Assembly: GCA_002401955.1 (NCBI GenBank)
Contig: NVUQ01000087.1
Location: 1 to 49,451 of the forward strand
Source: Flavobacteriales bacterium
GTDB taxonomy: Bacteria; Bacteroidota; Bacteroidia; Flavobacteriales_E; Vicingaceae
Length of the DNA: 49,451 nucleotides
Direction: 5' to 3'
Under the pieces are notes generated by a model. That model was not told the DNA's origin and searched no databases. It was given only the letters and a program-made list of their open reading frames with translations. Shown in pieces: positions 32,662 through 41,769 of the stretch; the stretch's first letter is position 1; each line of letters starts with the position of its first letter. The translations under genes were made by a program, and so were the position numbers.

Positions 32662-33318
32662 ATGAAATTTTTAATTACAGTGGCTAATAAAAGCCACTTT
32701 AAACATGCCGCAGCTATCTGTGAAATGATGGCTGATGCAGCACAAGTTCGTGGAACAGGTATCGCCCAACGGCAACCTGAATACATCTATAAAAAGATGA
32801 AACAGGGTAAAGCCATCATTGCTTTGGATCAAGAAAAGCCTATCGGTTTCTGTTATATAGAAAGCTGGGACAATCAAAAATATGTTGCCAACTCTGGTTT
32901 AATAACACATCCCGATTATCGAAAAACAGGCTTAGCAAAAGCAATTAAAAAAGCAACTTTTAACCTTTCTAAAGAGCAATTTCCTAACGCAAAATTATTT
33001 GGTATTACTACAAGTATGGCAGTAATGAAAATTAACTCAGGACTAGGTTACAAGCCTGTTACGTTTTCGGAGTTAACTCAGGATGAAAATTTCTGGAAAG
33101 GCTGTCAAAGCTGTGCTAACTATGACATTCTACAACGTACCAACAAAACGATGTGCATTTGTACAGGTATGGTTTGCGATTTAAGTAAAGTGAATAAACC
33201 CAGCAAAAAAACAACTTGGGAAGGGTTCAAACAATTTTTAAAACAACGAAAAATTCGAATTCAACAAAAAGCAAAACAATTCCCTCAACTCAACAAAATT
33301 ATCAATCATGAAAAATAA
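32662..33318 (+). CDS. GNAT acyltransferase of the arginine operon (N-acylglutamate synthase candidate)
   Basis: 218 residues. GNAT fold about 1-145 with the acyl-CoA-binding region LITHPDYRKTGLAKAIKKA (an atypical R-x-x-G-x-A loop). The C-terminal part has five Cys (148, 151, 165, 167, 172) in a CxxC...CxCxxxxC pattern that could bind a metal, and ends in a basic helix. Bacteroidota arginine operons lack the classical argA or argJ and carry a GNAT gene first, so this is the likely enzyme making N-acetyl- or N-succinylglutamate. Its last 11 bp overlap argG. Confidence 0.75.
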   Translation: MKFLITVANKSHFKHAAAICEMMADAAQVRGTGIAQRQPEYIYKKMKQGKAIIALDQEKPIGFCYIESWDNQKYVANSGLITHPDYRKTGLAKAIKKATFNLSKEQFPNAKLFGITTSMAVMKINSGLGYKPVTFSELTQDENFWKGCQSCANYDILQRTNKTMCICTGMVCDLSKVNKPSKKTTWEGFKQFLKQRKIRIQQKAKQFPQLNKIINHEK

Positions 33319-34504
33319 TAAAGTAGTACTCGCATTTAGTGGCGGTTTAGACACCTCCTATTGCGTAAAATATTTAAAGAATAATAAACAATTCGAAATC
33401 TATTCGGCCATTGTTAATACCGGCGGATTCTCTAAAGAAGAGCTTCAAGGGATTGAAAAAAAGGCGTTTAATTTAGGTGTTAAAAATCATGTTACTTTAG
33501 AAGAAACAAAAGCCTATTACGAAAATATTATAAAGTATTTAATTTTTGGGAATGTATTAAAAAACAACACCTACCCTCTATCTGTTAGTGCAGAGCGTAT
33601 CCATCAAGCTATTGCTTTAGCAAAATATGCTAAATCTATTGGAGCATCCGCCATTGCACATGGAAGTACAGGGGCAGGAAATGATCAAGTTCGATTTGAT
33701 TTAGTCTTTCAACTTATTGCTCCAGAACTAGAGATTATCACACCTATTCGTGATCAACAATTATCGCGTAAAGCAGAAATTGAATACCTAAAAACAAATG
33801 GTGTTGATGTAGATTGGAAAAAAGCTCAATATTCCATTAACAAAGGCTTATGGGGCACAAGTGTTGGAGGTGCCGAAACCCTAACATCTCACAAAGGATT
33901 ACCCGAATCTGCTTTTCCCAGTCAGCTTATTGAAAAAGAAATGAAAACCCTAACTATTGAATTTAAGGAAGGTGAAATATGTGGGCTAAATGGCAAACAA
34001 CTAGAACCTGTAAAAGCCATCCAAGCCATTGAACAAATTGCTAATAAATATGCCATTGGTCGTGATGTTCATGTTGGTGATACGATTATTGGAATTAAAG
34101 GTCGTGTTGGATTTGAAGCGGCTGCAGCAAGCATTATTATAAAAGCCCATCATACGCTTGAAAAACACGTGCTCTCTAAATGGCAATTGCATTGGAAAGA
34201 ACAACTGGGGAATTGGTACGGCATGTTTATCCATGAATCACAATATTTTGAACCTGTAATGCGAAACATAGAAACTTTTCTACAAGATACTCAAACCAAC
34301 GTTTCAGGAACAGTAACTGTAGAGCTTCATCCTTATCGTTTTATTGTTCAGGGCATCACTTCTAAGCATGATTTGATGACCGCAGATTTTGGTGAATATG
34401 GTGAAACCAATAAAAATTGGAGCGGTAATGATGTAAAAGGTTTCACTAAAATATTAGCTAACTCTATGCAAATTTTTAATCACGTTAATCAACAAGAGAT
34501 ATGA
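33308..34504 (+). CDS. argG: Argininosuccinate synthase
   Basis: 398 residues. It joins citrulline and aspartate with ATP to form argininosuccinate. The PP-loop AFSGGLDTSYCV is at the N-terminus, and AIAHGSTGAGNDQVRFD (substrate and ATP contacts) is near residue 115. The length fits the family. It overlaps the GNAT gene upstream by 11 bp and argC downstream by 4 bp (ATGA), so it is translationally coupled within the operon. Confidence 0.95.
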   Translation: MKNNKVVLAFSGGLDTSYCVKYLKNNKQFEIYSAIVNTGGFSKEELQGIEKKAFNLGVKNHVTLEETKAYYENIIKYLIFGNVLKNNTYPLSVSAERIHQAIALAKYAKSIGASAIAHGSTGAGNDQVRFDLVFQLIAPELEIITPIRDQQLSRKAEIEYLKTNGVDVDWKKAQYSINKGLWGTSVGGAETLTSHKGLPESAFPSQLIEKEMKTLTIEFKEGEICGLNGKQLEPVKAIQAIEQIANKYAIGRDVHVGDTIIGIKGRVGFEAAAASIIIKAHHTLEKHVLSKWQLHWKEQLGNWYGMFIHESQYFEPVMRNIETFLQDTQTNVSGTVTVELHPYRFIVQGITSKHDLMTADFGEYGETNKNWSGNDVKGFTKILANSMQIFNHVNQQEI

Positions 34505-35478
34505 CACAAGTAGGAATAATAGGCAGCGGTGGTTATGTAGCGGGAGAATTAATTCGCTGCTTAGTACATCATCCAGAAGTTAAGATTGATTTTATGTACA
34601 GCAATTCTCAGGCAGGCAAAAAAATAGCTGAAGTACATGAAGATTTATATAATTGCCCAGAATTAACATTCACCAATAAAATAAATTCGGATGTAGATGT
34701 TGTTTTTTTATGTTTAGGACATGGAAATTCAAGTAAGTTCTTGAACGAAAATTCATTTTCAGACCAAACCAAAATTATTGATCTGAGTAATGATTTCCGG
34801 TTAAATGACGCTGCTCATTATCAAGGTAAAGATTTTGTTTATGGTTTAGTAGAGTTGAATAAACATCAAATTAAACAAGCGAAAAATATTGCCAACCCAG
34901 GATGTTTTGCAACGGCTATTCAATTAGGATTATTGCCATTGGCAAAAGCTGGCCTATTACAAAATGATGTTCATGTTAATGCGATTACCGGATCCACCGG
35001 TGCAGGACAATCACTAAGTGCAACTTCTCATTTTAGCTGGCGAAATAACAATGTATCTATATACAAAGGATTTAAACATCAGCATTTAGATGAGATTACT
35101 GAAAGTGTTGTTTCCTTACAAAAAAGATTTAATAATGATATTAATTTTATACCAGTTAGAGGAGATTTTACGCGTGGAATATTTGCCTCAATGTATACCA
35201 AATGTGATTTAACTGAAAATGAATTAATTGACTTGTACAAAGAGTTCTATAAGGATGCCAAATTCACTTTCATAAATAGCAACACTGTTCATTTAAAACA
35301 AGTGGTCAATACTAATAATTGTTTAATTCAAGTTCAAAAAATAGACAATAAAGTGTTGATAACATCTGCTTTAGATAACCTGCTGAGAGGTGCCGCAGGT
35401 CAGGCAATTCAGAATATGAATATAATGTTGGGGTTAGATGAAACTACAGGTCTCAACTTTAAAGCTAACTATTATTAA
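34501..35478 (+). CDS. argC: N-acyl-gamma-glutamyl-phosphate reductase
   Basis: 325 residues. An NADPH-dependent reductase that makes the N-acylglutamate semialdehyde. It opens with the Rossmann motif GIIGSGGYVAGELIR; the catalytic Cys is in NPGCFATAIQLGLLPL; a later substrate-contact region reads PVRGDFTRGIFASMY. The 3' side carries a palindromic repeat (35498-35647) before argD. Confidence 0.95.
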   Translation: MTQVGIIGSGGYVAGELIRCLVHHPEVKIDFMYSNSQAGKKIAEVHEDLYNCPELTFTNKINSDVDVVFLCLGHGNSSKFLNENSFSDQTKIIDLSNDFRLNDAAHYQGKDFVYGLVELNKHQIKQAKNIANPGCFATAIQLGLLPLAKAGLLQNDVHVNAITGSTGAGQSLSATSHFSWRNNNVSIYKGFKHQHLDEITESVVSLQKRFNNDINFIPVRGDFTRGIFASMYTKCDLTENELIDLYKEFYKDAKFTFINSNTVHLKQVVNTNNCLIQVQKIDNKVLITSALDNLLRGAAGQAIQNMNIMLGLDETTGLNFKANYY

Positions 35479-35497
35479 TGATTAAGTACAAATAGAA

Positions 35498-35647
35498 TGT
35501 CATTCTGAACAATAATTTGTTCCCGATTTATCGGGTTTACAAATTGACGTGAAGAATCTTTTTTTAGCTAAAAAAGAGCACAAAGATTCTTCGCTTCGTT
35601 TTATTTCGAATAAATAAATTTTCGATAAAAAATCGCTCAGAATGACA
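35498..35647. repeat. Palindromic intergenic repeat between argC and argD
   Basis: Bounded by TGTCATTCTGA (35498-35508) and its exact inverse TCAGAATGACA (35637-35647), with inner arms GAAGAATCTT (35551)/AAGATTCTTC (35583). This type of repeat is scattered through many Bacteroidota genomes. It can fold into a long hairpin in the operon mRNA. Confidence 0.85.
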
Positions 35648-35665
35648 AGTAATTAAAACAATAAA

Positions 35666-36796
35666 ATGAATTTATTTAATGTATATCCACGATTCAACAT
35701 CACACTTACAAAAGGTAAAGGTGTTTACGTATATGATGATCAACATCAAAAATACTTGGATTTGTACGGTGGCCATGGCGTAATATCCATTGGACATAGT
35801 CATCCAACGTATGTTAATAAATTAAAAGAGCAAATTGATGTGATTGGGTACTACTCCAACTCTATTCAAATGCCTATTCAAGAAGAGTTAGCACTGAAAT
35901 TAGCTCAGCAAAGTGCTTATCCTCAACATAAATTGTTCTTGTGTAATAGTGGAGCTGAGGCCAATGAAAATGCAATTAAACTGGCATCTTTTCACACCAA
36001 CAAAAAGAAAGTAGTTGCTTTTAAAGGGAGTTTCCATGGACGAACGGCTGCAGCTTTGAATGTTACGGATAATGCAAAATTATCGGCTCCTATTAACATC
36101 AATAATTTTCCTGTAGATTTTGTTGAATTGAATAACAAAGAGCAACTAGTTATTGCTTTAAAGGATAATGATGTTTGTGCTGTTATTGTTGAAGGAATTC
36201 AAGGTGTTGGAGGTTTAGATGCACCTTCTGAAGATTACCTTTCTTTTTTGGCTGAACACTGTAAAAAATCTGGTGCTCTGCTCATTATTGATGAAATACA
36301 AAGTGGTTTTGGACGAACAGGAAAATTCTTTGCCCATCAACATGCAAATATAACGGCAGACATTGTTACCATAGCTAAAGGAATGGGGAATGGATTTCCC
36401 ATTGGTGGTTTGTTAATCCATTGCAAGATAAAGGCTTCTTATGGTTTATTAGGAACAACATTTGGCGGGAACCACTTGGCGTGTGCGGCAAGTCTCGCTG
36501 TTTTAGAGACGCTTGAAAGTGAAAGCCTATTGAGTAATGTGCAAGAAGTAAGTAAATACTTAGAGCATGAATTAAATGGCATACCTGCCATAAAAACAAT
36601 CAAAGGAAAAGGTTTAATGTTAGGTGTAGAATTTGACTTTCCAATTAAAGAAATGCGAAGCTTACTATTAAACGATTACCACATTTTTACTGGTGCATCA
36701 GCCAACCCAAACCTCCTGAGAATATTACCTCCTTTAGGAATTACAAAACAACAAATGCAACCGTTTATCACCGCACTAAAAAAAATATTATCATAA
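35666..36796 (+). CDS. argD: Acetylornithine (N-acylornithine) aminotransferase
   Basis: 376 residues, class III PLP aminotransferase fold. It converts the N-acylglutamate semialdehyde to N-acylornithine. Seen: LDLYGGHGVISIGHSHP, NSGAEANENAIKLA, the PLP region LLIIDEIQSGFGRTG, and the Schiff-base Lys in IVTIAKGMGNGFPIGG. Operon position between argC and argF' supports the assignment over other class III enzymes. Confidence 0.93.
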   Translation: MNLFNVYPRFNITLTKGKGVYVYDDQHQKYLDLYGGHGVISIGHSHPTYVNKLKEQIDVIGYYSNSIQMPIQEELALKLAQQSAYPQHKLFLCNSGAEANENAIKLASFHTNKKKVVAFKGSFHGRTAAALNVTDNAKLSAPININNFPVDFVELNNKEQLVIALKDNDVCAVIVEGIQGVGGLDAPSEDYLSFLAEHCKKSGALLIIDEIQSGFGRTGKFFAHQHANITADIVTIAKGMGNGFPIGGLLIHCKIKASYGLLGTTFGGNHLACAASLAVLETLESESLLSNVQEVSKYLEHELNGIPAIKTIKGKGLMLGVEFDFPIKEMRSLLLNDYHIFTGASANPNLLRILPPLGITKQQMQPFITALKKILS

Positions 36797-36826
36797 CAGG
36801 CAATGCCTGAAATAATTATTATACCA

Positions 36827-37789
36827 ATGAAAAAATTTACCACAGTAAAGGATGTTGACGATTTAAAAGAATTATTGTCGTTGGCTCAAAAAGTGAAACA
36901 AAACCCTTTCGATTATCAAGAAATGGGTAGAAATAAAACGCTTGGGTTACTCTTTTTTAATCCGAGTCTTCGAACACGATTAAGTACTCAAAAAGCAGCC
37001 ATAAATTTAGGAATGAATGTGATGGTAATGAACTTAAATAACGATGGGTGGAGCATTGAGCTTGAAGATGGCACTGTAATGAACGAAGGAACGCAAGAAC
37101 ACATCAAAGAAGCTGCTGGTGTAATCTCTCAATACTGTGATATTATTGGGGTTCGAACTTTTGCTTCACTAACCGACAAAATAGATGATTATGATGAAGT
37201 AATTCTCAATAAATTTATTGATTATGCTACTGTTCCTGTAGTTTCTTTAGAGAGTGCTACCCTGCACCCCTTACAGTCATTCGCAGATGTAATTACCATT
37301 GATGAAAACAAAACCAAACCCAAACCTAAAGTTGTATTGACTTGGGCTCCACATCCTAAAGCCTTACCTCAGGCGGTAGCCAATTCTTTTGTGGAGTGGA
37401 TAAATGAAACAGATGTAGAGTTGGTTATTACAAGCCCTAAAGGTTTTGATTTGTCGTCTCAATTTACTAAAGGAGTTGAAATCAACCATAACCAAAATGA
37501 AGCTTTGGCAGCTGCTGATTTCGTTTATGCTAAAAACTGGTCATCATATAACGATTATGGTAAAATAGGAACTGAATTAGATGATTGGACCATTACCAAA
37601 GAAAAAATGAAATTAACCAACAACGCAAAATTTATGCACTGCTTGCCTGTCCGTAGAAATGTAGTAGTGAGTGATGAAGTAATTGACTCAAAAAACTCAT
37701 TAGTATTAGAACAAGCCAATAACAGAACTTATGCAGCACAAACTATCTTATTAAAAATGTTACAACACAAAAGCTGTCATTCCGATTGA
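36827..37789 (+). CDS. argF': N-acylornithine carbamoyltransferase (ArgF' type)
   Basis: 320 residues from the ATG at 36827; an upstream in-frame ATG adds eight unconserved residues. It carbamoylates N-acylornithine, the shared step in Bacteroidota and Xanthomonas. Carbamoyl-phosphate motif FFNPSLRTRLSTQKAA; HPLQSFADVITI; HCLPVRRN. The specificity residue, Pro90 in the N-succinylornithine enzyme of Bacteroides and Glu92 in the N-acetylornithine enzyme of Xanthomonas, is Gln90 here (NEGTQEHIKEA). Its last codons (SCHSD) and stop come from the left end of a palindromic repeat. Confidence 0.9.
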   Translation: MKKFTTVKDVDDLKELLSLAQKVKQNPFDYQEMGRNKTLGLLFFNPSLRTRLSTQKAAINLGMNVMVMNLNNDGWSIELEDGTVMNEGTQEHIKEAAGVISQYCDIIGVRTFASLTDKIDDYDEVILNKFIDYATVPVVSLESATLHPLQSFADVITIDENKTKPKPKVVLTWAPHPKALPQAVANSFVEWINETDVELVITSPKGFDLSSQFTKGVEINHNQNEALAAADFVYAKNWSSYNDYGKIGTELDDWTITKEKMKLTNNAKFMHCLPVRRNVVVSDEVIDSKNSLVLEQANNRTYAAQTILLKMLQHKSCHSD

Positions 37790-37867
37790 AACGAAGTGGA
37801 ACAGAGGAATCTTTTGACATAAATACTAAAAATTCAAAAGATATCTCGGCTAGCGCTCGGTATGACA
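37775..37867. repeat. Palindromic repeat overlapping the end of argF'
   Basis: TGTCATTCCGA (37775-37785) and TCGGTATGACA (37857-37867) form the ends (10 of 11 match), with inner arms ATCTTTTGA (37809)/TCAAAAGAT (37834). Same family as the copy at 35498. It supplies the argF' stop codon (37787-37789). In another frame it reads into argB as a spurious N-terminal extension. Confidence 0.85.
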
Positions 37868-37890
37868 AACTAAAATTTAATTCTTATACA

Positions 37891-38667
37891 ATGAAAAATA
37901 AAATATCCATTATAAAAATTGGTGGCAACATCATAAATGATGAAAAAGTACTAGATACTTTTTTAGCCAACTTTTCTAAGATAGAAAACATGAAAATATT
38001 AATTCATGGTGGTGGTAAAATTGCTACTCAGCTCAATGATAAATTGGGTATTAAAACCATTATGAATGAAGGGAGAAGAATAACCTCTGCTGAGAATTTA
38101 GACACCGTTACTATGGTTTATGCTGGGTTAATCAATAAAAAAATAGTGAGTAAACTTCAAGGGTATAACTGTAATGCTTTAGGGTTATCGGGAAGTGATG
38201 CAAATTGTATTCTAGCGAATAAGCGCCCTACCTCTCCTATTGACTACGGATTTGTTGGAGATATCAAAGAAATTAATTCTTCTACCATAAAAATGTTTCT
38301 CTCAAATGGTATCACTCCAGTATTCTGTGCAATTAGTCATGATGGAAATGGACAATTATTAAATACTAATGCCGATACGATTGCTTCTGAGATAGCAATT
38401 GCGATGAGTAAATATATGGATACTGAATTAATTTATTGCTTTGAAAAGAAAGGCGTTTTGTCGGATATAACCAATGAAAATTCTATCATAGAAAATATTA
38501 ATTACGAGAAGTACTTAGCATTAAAAGAAAATAAGACGGTTAATGAAGGAATGTTGCCTAAAATGGAAAATTGTTTTAACGCTTTAAACAACAAAGTAAA
38601 TAAGGTTTCCATTGGTAATCATAGTATGATTAATGGAAATGAAATTTTTACCACATTAACTTTATAG
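37891..38667 (+). CDS. argB: N-acylglutamate kinase
   Basis: 258 residues from the ATG at 37891 (MKNKISIIKIGGNII), the length expected for the family. It phosphorylates N-acylglutamate using ATP. Amino-acid kinase motifs: KIGGNI, ILIHGGGKIATQL, LGLSGSDANC and LLNTNADTIASEIA. An open frame continues 105 bp upstream of this ATG, but that stretch is the palindromic repeat and I exclude it. argE starts 1 bp after its stop. Confidence 0.94.
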   Translation: MKNKISIIKIGGNIINDEKVLDTFLANFSKIENMKILIHGGGKIATQLNDKLGIKTIMNEGRRITSAENLDTVTMVYAGLINKKIVSKLQGYNCNALGLSGSDANCILANKRPTSPIDYGFVGDIKEINSSTIKMFLSNGITPVFCAISHDGNGQLLNTNADTIASEIAIAMSKYMDTELIYCFEKKGVLSDITNENSIIENINYEKYLALKENKTVNEGMLPKMENCFNALNNKVNKVSIGNHSMINGNEIFTTLTL

Positions 38668-38668
38668 G

Positions 38669-39727
38669 ATGGAAAAAGAAATCACAATAAAAGCCATTGA
38701 ACTATTAAAACAGCTTATTCAAACACCTTCTTTCTCTAAAGAGGAAGATGAAACTGCTACGATAATTGAACAATGGTTAATCGATTTTGGCATTAAAACC
38801 AATAGAAATCAAAACAATATTTGGGCAATCAACAAATATTTTAATGCCAATAAGCCCACAATATTATTAAATTCTCATCATGACACAGTTAAACCAAACA
38901 AAGCTTACACAAATGATCCTTTTGACGCAAAGGAAGATGATGGAAAACTATATGGTTTAGGAAGTAATGATGCCGGAGGATGTTTAGTTTCTTTAATGAG
39001 TTTATTCGTTCATTATTACGAACATTCTGATCTTCAATATAACTTAGTTATTGCAGCTACTGCTGAAGAAGAAATATCTGGAAAAAAAGGGATTGCTAGT
39101 TTGTTAGAGTTACTACCTCCTATTTCTTTTGCCGTAGTTGGAGAACCTACAGAAATGCAATTGGCCATTGCCGAAAAAGGATTGTTAGTTATTGATGGTT
39201 ATGCTGGTGGAGTTTCAGGTCATGCTGCACATGATAATACTGAAAATGCTATTTACAATGCCTTGGAAGATATAGTTTGGATTAAAAACTATGAGTTTCC
39301 AAGCATATCTAAAGAATTAGGAAAGGTGAAGATGAGCGTTACTCAAATTAATGCAGGATCACAACATAATGTTGTTCCATCAGAATGTCATTTTGTGATT
39401 GATGTGCGAGTTAATGATGCATATCAAAACAAAGAAGTCTTTGATATTATTGATAAGCATACCAAAAGTAAACTTGAAGCACGTTCTTTTAGACTCAATT
39501 CCTCTAATATAAATTCAAATCATCCAATAGTAAAAGCAGGGATAACTTTAGGAAGAAAAACTTATGGCTCCCCTACTATTTCTGATCAAGCACTTTTGAC
39601 TTGTCCTTCATTAAAATTAGGCCCTGGAAAATCTGCTCGTTCACACAGTGCAAATGAGTTTATAGAAATTGAAGAAATAGAGGAAGGAATCAAATTATAT
39701 ATTAATATTTTTAAACAAATACTTTAA
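38669..39727 (+). CDS. argE: N-acylornithine/N-acylcitrulline deacylase (M20 family)
   Basis: 352 residues, zinc aminoacylase of the ArgE/DapE group. Metal and catalytic residues are visible in NSHHDTVKPN (His, Asp), SNDAGGC (Asp), ATAEEEISG (Glu pair) and GEPTEMQ. The last ligand is in SHSANEFIEI. In the ArgF' pathway this enzyme removes the acyl group after carbamoylation, so the natural substrate is probably N-acylcitrulline. Whether acyl is acetyl or succinyl cannot be read from it. Confidence 0.88.
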   Translation: MEKEITIKAIELLKQLIQTPSFSKEEDETATIIEQWLIDFGIKTNRNQNNIWAINKYFNANKPTILLNSHHDTVKPNKAYTNDPFDAKEDDGKLYGLGSNDAGGCLVSLMSLFVHYYEHSDLQYNLVIAATAEEEISGKKGIASLLELLPPISFAVVGEPTEMQLAIAEKGLLVIDGYAGGVSGHAAHDNTENAIYNALEDIVWIKNYEFPSISKELGKVKMSVTQINAGSQHNVVPSECHFVIDVRVNDAYQNKEVFDIIDKHTKSKLEARSFRLNSSNINSNHPIVKAGITLGRKTYGSPTISDQALLTCPSLKLGPGKSARSHSANEFIEIEEIEEGIKLYINIFKQIL

Positions 39728-39738
39728 AATACAACACT

Positions 39739-41022
39739 ATGAAACTTTGGGATAAAGGATATACAACAGACAATATAGTAGATCGATTTACGGTAGGAAA
39801 AGACCGTATATTAGATTTAAAATTAGCAAAACATGATGTTCAAGGAAACATCGCACATGCTAAGATGCTTCATAAAATCAACATCTTAACCGAAAAAGAA
39901 TTAGAAGACATCTTAGATGGCTTGGCTCAAATACAATTGACCATTGATAATGGCACTTTTACTATTGAAGAAAGTTTTGAAGATGTACACAGTAAGATAG
40001 AGTTTGAATTGGTTCGTCTTATTGGTGATGCAGGAAAAAAGATCCATACCGCACGATCTAGAAATGATCAAGTTTTAGTGGATTTACATTTGTATGTTAA
40101 GGAAGAAATAAATAATATTAAAACCTTAACCAAAACGCTATTTAATACACTTATCCAATTAAGTGAAAAGCACAAAAAAACACTTATTCCTGGTTACACA
40201 CACATGCAAGTAGCAATGCCTTCATCTTTTGGTTTATGGTTTTCTGCTTACGCTGAAAGTTTAATTGATGATGTGATATTATTAAATGCCGCCCATAAAA
40301 TAAGTGATCAAAACCCATTAGGTTCTGCGGCTGGATATGGTTCATCTTTCCCTATAGATCGAACAATGACAACAGAATTACTGGGTTTTGAAAGTATGAA
40401 ATACAATGTGGTAGCAGCCCAAATGAGTCGTGGAAAATTGGAGAAAACAACTGCCTTTGCCATCGCCTCTGTTGCTGGAACCATATCCAAACTCTCTGCT
40501 GATGTATGTTTGTATATGAGTCAGAATTTTGATTTTTTAGGCTTTCCAAAAGAACTGACTACTGGTTCTAGCATTATGCCACACAAACAAAATCCTGATG
40601 TGTTCGAATTGATGCGAGCAAAGTGTAACAAGCTCCAAAATATGCCTTCAGAAATAATGATGATAACCAATAACTTAACGAGTGGTTACCATCGCGATTT
40701 TCAGTTGTTGAAAGAAAACTTAATGGACGGTATTGATACTATAAAAGATAACCTTGAGGTGACTAATTTTATGTTGCAACACATCATCATTAAAGAAAAT
40801 ATTCTAAATAAGGAGATTTACGATTACCTGTACAGCGTTGAAGAGGTAAATAAATTAGTGCTCAATGGAACAACTTTTAGAGATGCTTATCAAAAATTGG
40901 GAAAAGAAATACTAGAAGGTAATTTTACTCCAGAAAAAGAAGTTAATCATACCCATGAAGGAAGTATTGGGAATTTGTGCTTAGATGAGATTAATGAGAA
41001 ATTTGAGAAGTCCTATTTATAA
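39739..41022 (+). CDS. argH: Argininosuccinate lyase
   Basis: 427 residues. It splits argininosuccinate to arginine and fumarate, the last step. Fumarase/aspartase fold with THARSRNDQV-like segment (KIHTARSRNDQVLVD), PGYTHMQVAMPSSFGLW, and the signature GSSIMPHKQNPDVFELMRAK. Last gene of the operon, 11 bp after argE. Confidence 0.95.
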   Translation: MKLWDKGYTTDNIVDRFTVGKDRILDLKLAKHDVQGNIAHAKMLHKINILTEKELEDILDGLAQIQLTIDNGTFTIEESFEDVHSKIEFELVRLIGDAGKKIHTARSRNDQVLVDLHLYVKEEINNIKTLTKTLFNTLIQLSEKHKKTLIPGYTHMQVAMPSSFGLWFSAYAESLIDDVILLNAAHKISDQNPLGSAAGYGSSFPIDRTMTTELLGFESMKYNVVAAQMSRGKLEKTTAFAIASVAGTISKLSADVCLYMSQNFDFLGFPKELTTGSSIMPHKQNPDVFELMRAKCNKLQNMPSEIMMITNNLTSGYHRDFQLLKENLMDGIDTIKDNLEVTNFMLQHIIIKENILNKEIYDYLYSVEEVNKLVLNGTTFRDAYQKLGKEILEGNFTPEKEVNHTHEGSIGNLCLDEINEKFEKSYL

Positions 41023-41105
41023 AATGAAACATAGGCCTACATTATTTTTTAAAGAGCAACACTTTAATAATTATTAACGTTATTATGATATTTATAAATT
41101 ACTAT

Positions 41106-41588
41106 ATGAAAACTAGGTTTAAATCAATACTTTTTGTTGGCTTAATTTTTATGTCTTCATTTCTTATGGCTCAGAAAGACTCATCAAAAACAAAGAGTTC
41201 TTGGGAAGAAGAATACTCAGAAAGAATTTCAAAAATACCACCTCTTACTTTTAAGAAAAAGGACCTTAAAACAATGGTTGATTTTTATATAATTCGCTAT
41301 ATCGAAGATGATTCAATGAAATTAAAGGATAAAGTAAAATATCATTTTGATTTTCCCTCGGGGGATAAAAAATTTGTTTACTACGACTCAAATGGTAAAA
41401 TCACAGGGTATATAAAGTTTGAAGTGTTAGATGGAAAATCGTATTTGATGTATTTTAAATGTTATTTAACATCATTTTTAGTTTATTCAGATCATTACGA
41501 ATACCAGATTAAAAAAATAGAAGTAAAAGATAAACTGAATAAAAATTGGGAAAATTTAGCAATTTTTAAAGCAAGGATGAAAGAGTGA
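41106..41588 (+). CDS. Secreted protein of unknown function
   Basis: 160 residues from the ATG at 41106, chosen because the signal peptide (MKTRFKSILFVGLIFMSSFLMAQ) starts there; an upstream ATG at 41085 would add seven residues. The mature part is polar and Lys-rich with a likely beta core (YHFDFPSGDKKFVYYDSNGKITGYIKFEVLDGKSYLMYFKCYLTS). No family recognised. It is 83 bp after argH and probably separate from the arginine operon. Confidence 0.7.
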   Translation: MKTRFKSILFVGLIFMSSFLMAQKDSSKTKSSWEEEYSERISKIPPLTFKKKDLKTMVDFYIIRYIEDDSMKLKDKVKYHFDFPSGDKKFVYYDSNGKITGYIKFEVLDGKSYLMYFKCYLTSFLVYSDHYEYQIKKIEVKDKLNKNWENLAIFKARMKE

Positions 41589-41692
41589 AATTATAGTAGC
41601 TTTAATTATTTAGCGATAAAGAATAATAAGCTAAATATATTGAAAGGACAACTAATACTCTCAAAAAAAACATACTTACCCAGTGTGTTTGT

Positions 41693-41746
41693 TTACCATT
41701 TGATTACAGTAAAATTCCTAAATATTTTTATTCACGGATACATTTG
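41693..41746 (+). promoter_or_regulatory. Promoter with 26-bp upstream box (T9SS type B gene)
   Basis: TTACCATTTGATTAC begins the box at 41693, which ends TAAAATTCC at 41718. After exactly 20 bp comes the -7 box TACATTTG (41739-41746). The same box and spacing recur at 47454-47507. A GTG at 41746 that could extend the ORF overlaps the -7 box. Confidence 0.72.
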
Positions 41747-41769
41747 TGCAACAATTAAAAACTGCTGCT

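Noticed and set aside
37786..37890. An N-terminal extension of ArgB by 35 residues
   Set aside because: It is translated palindromic repeat; the family starts at 37891.
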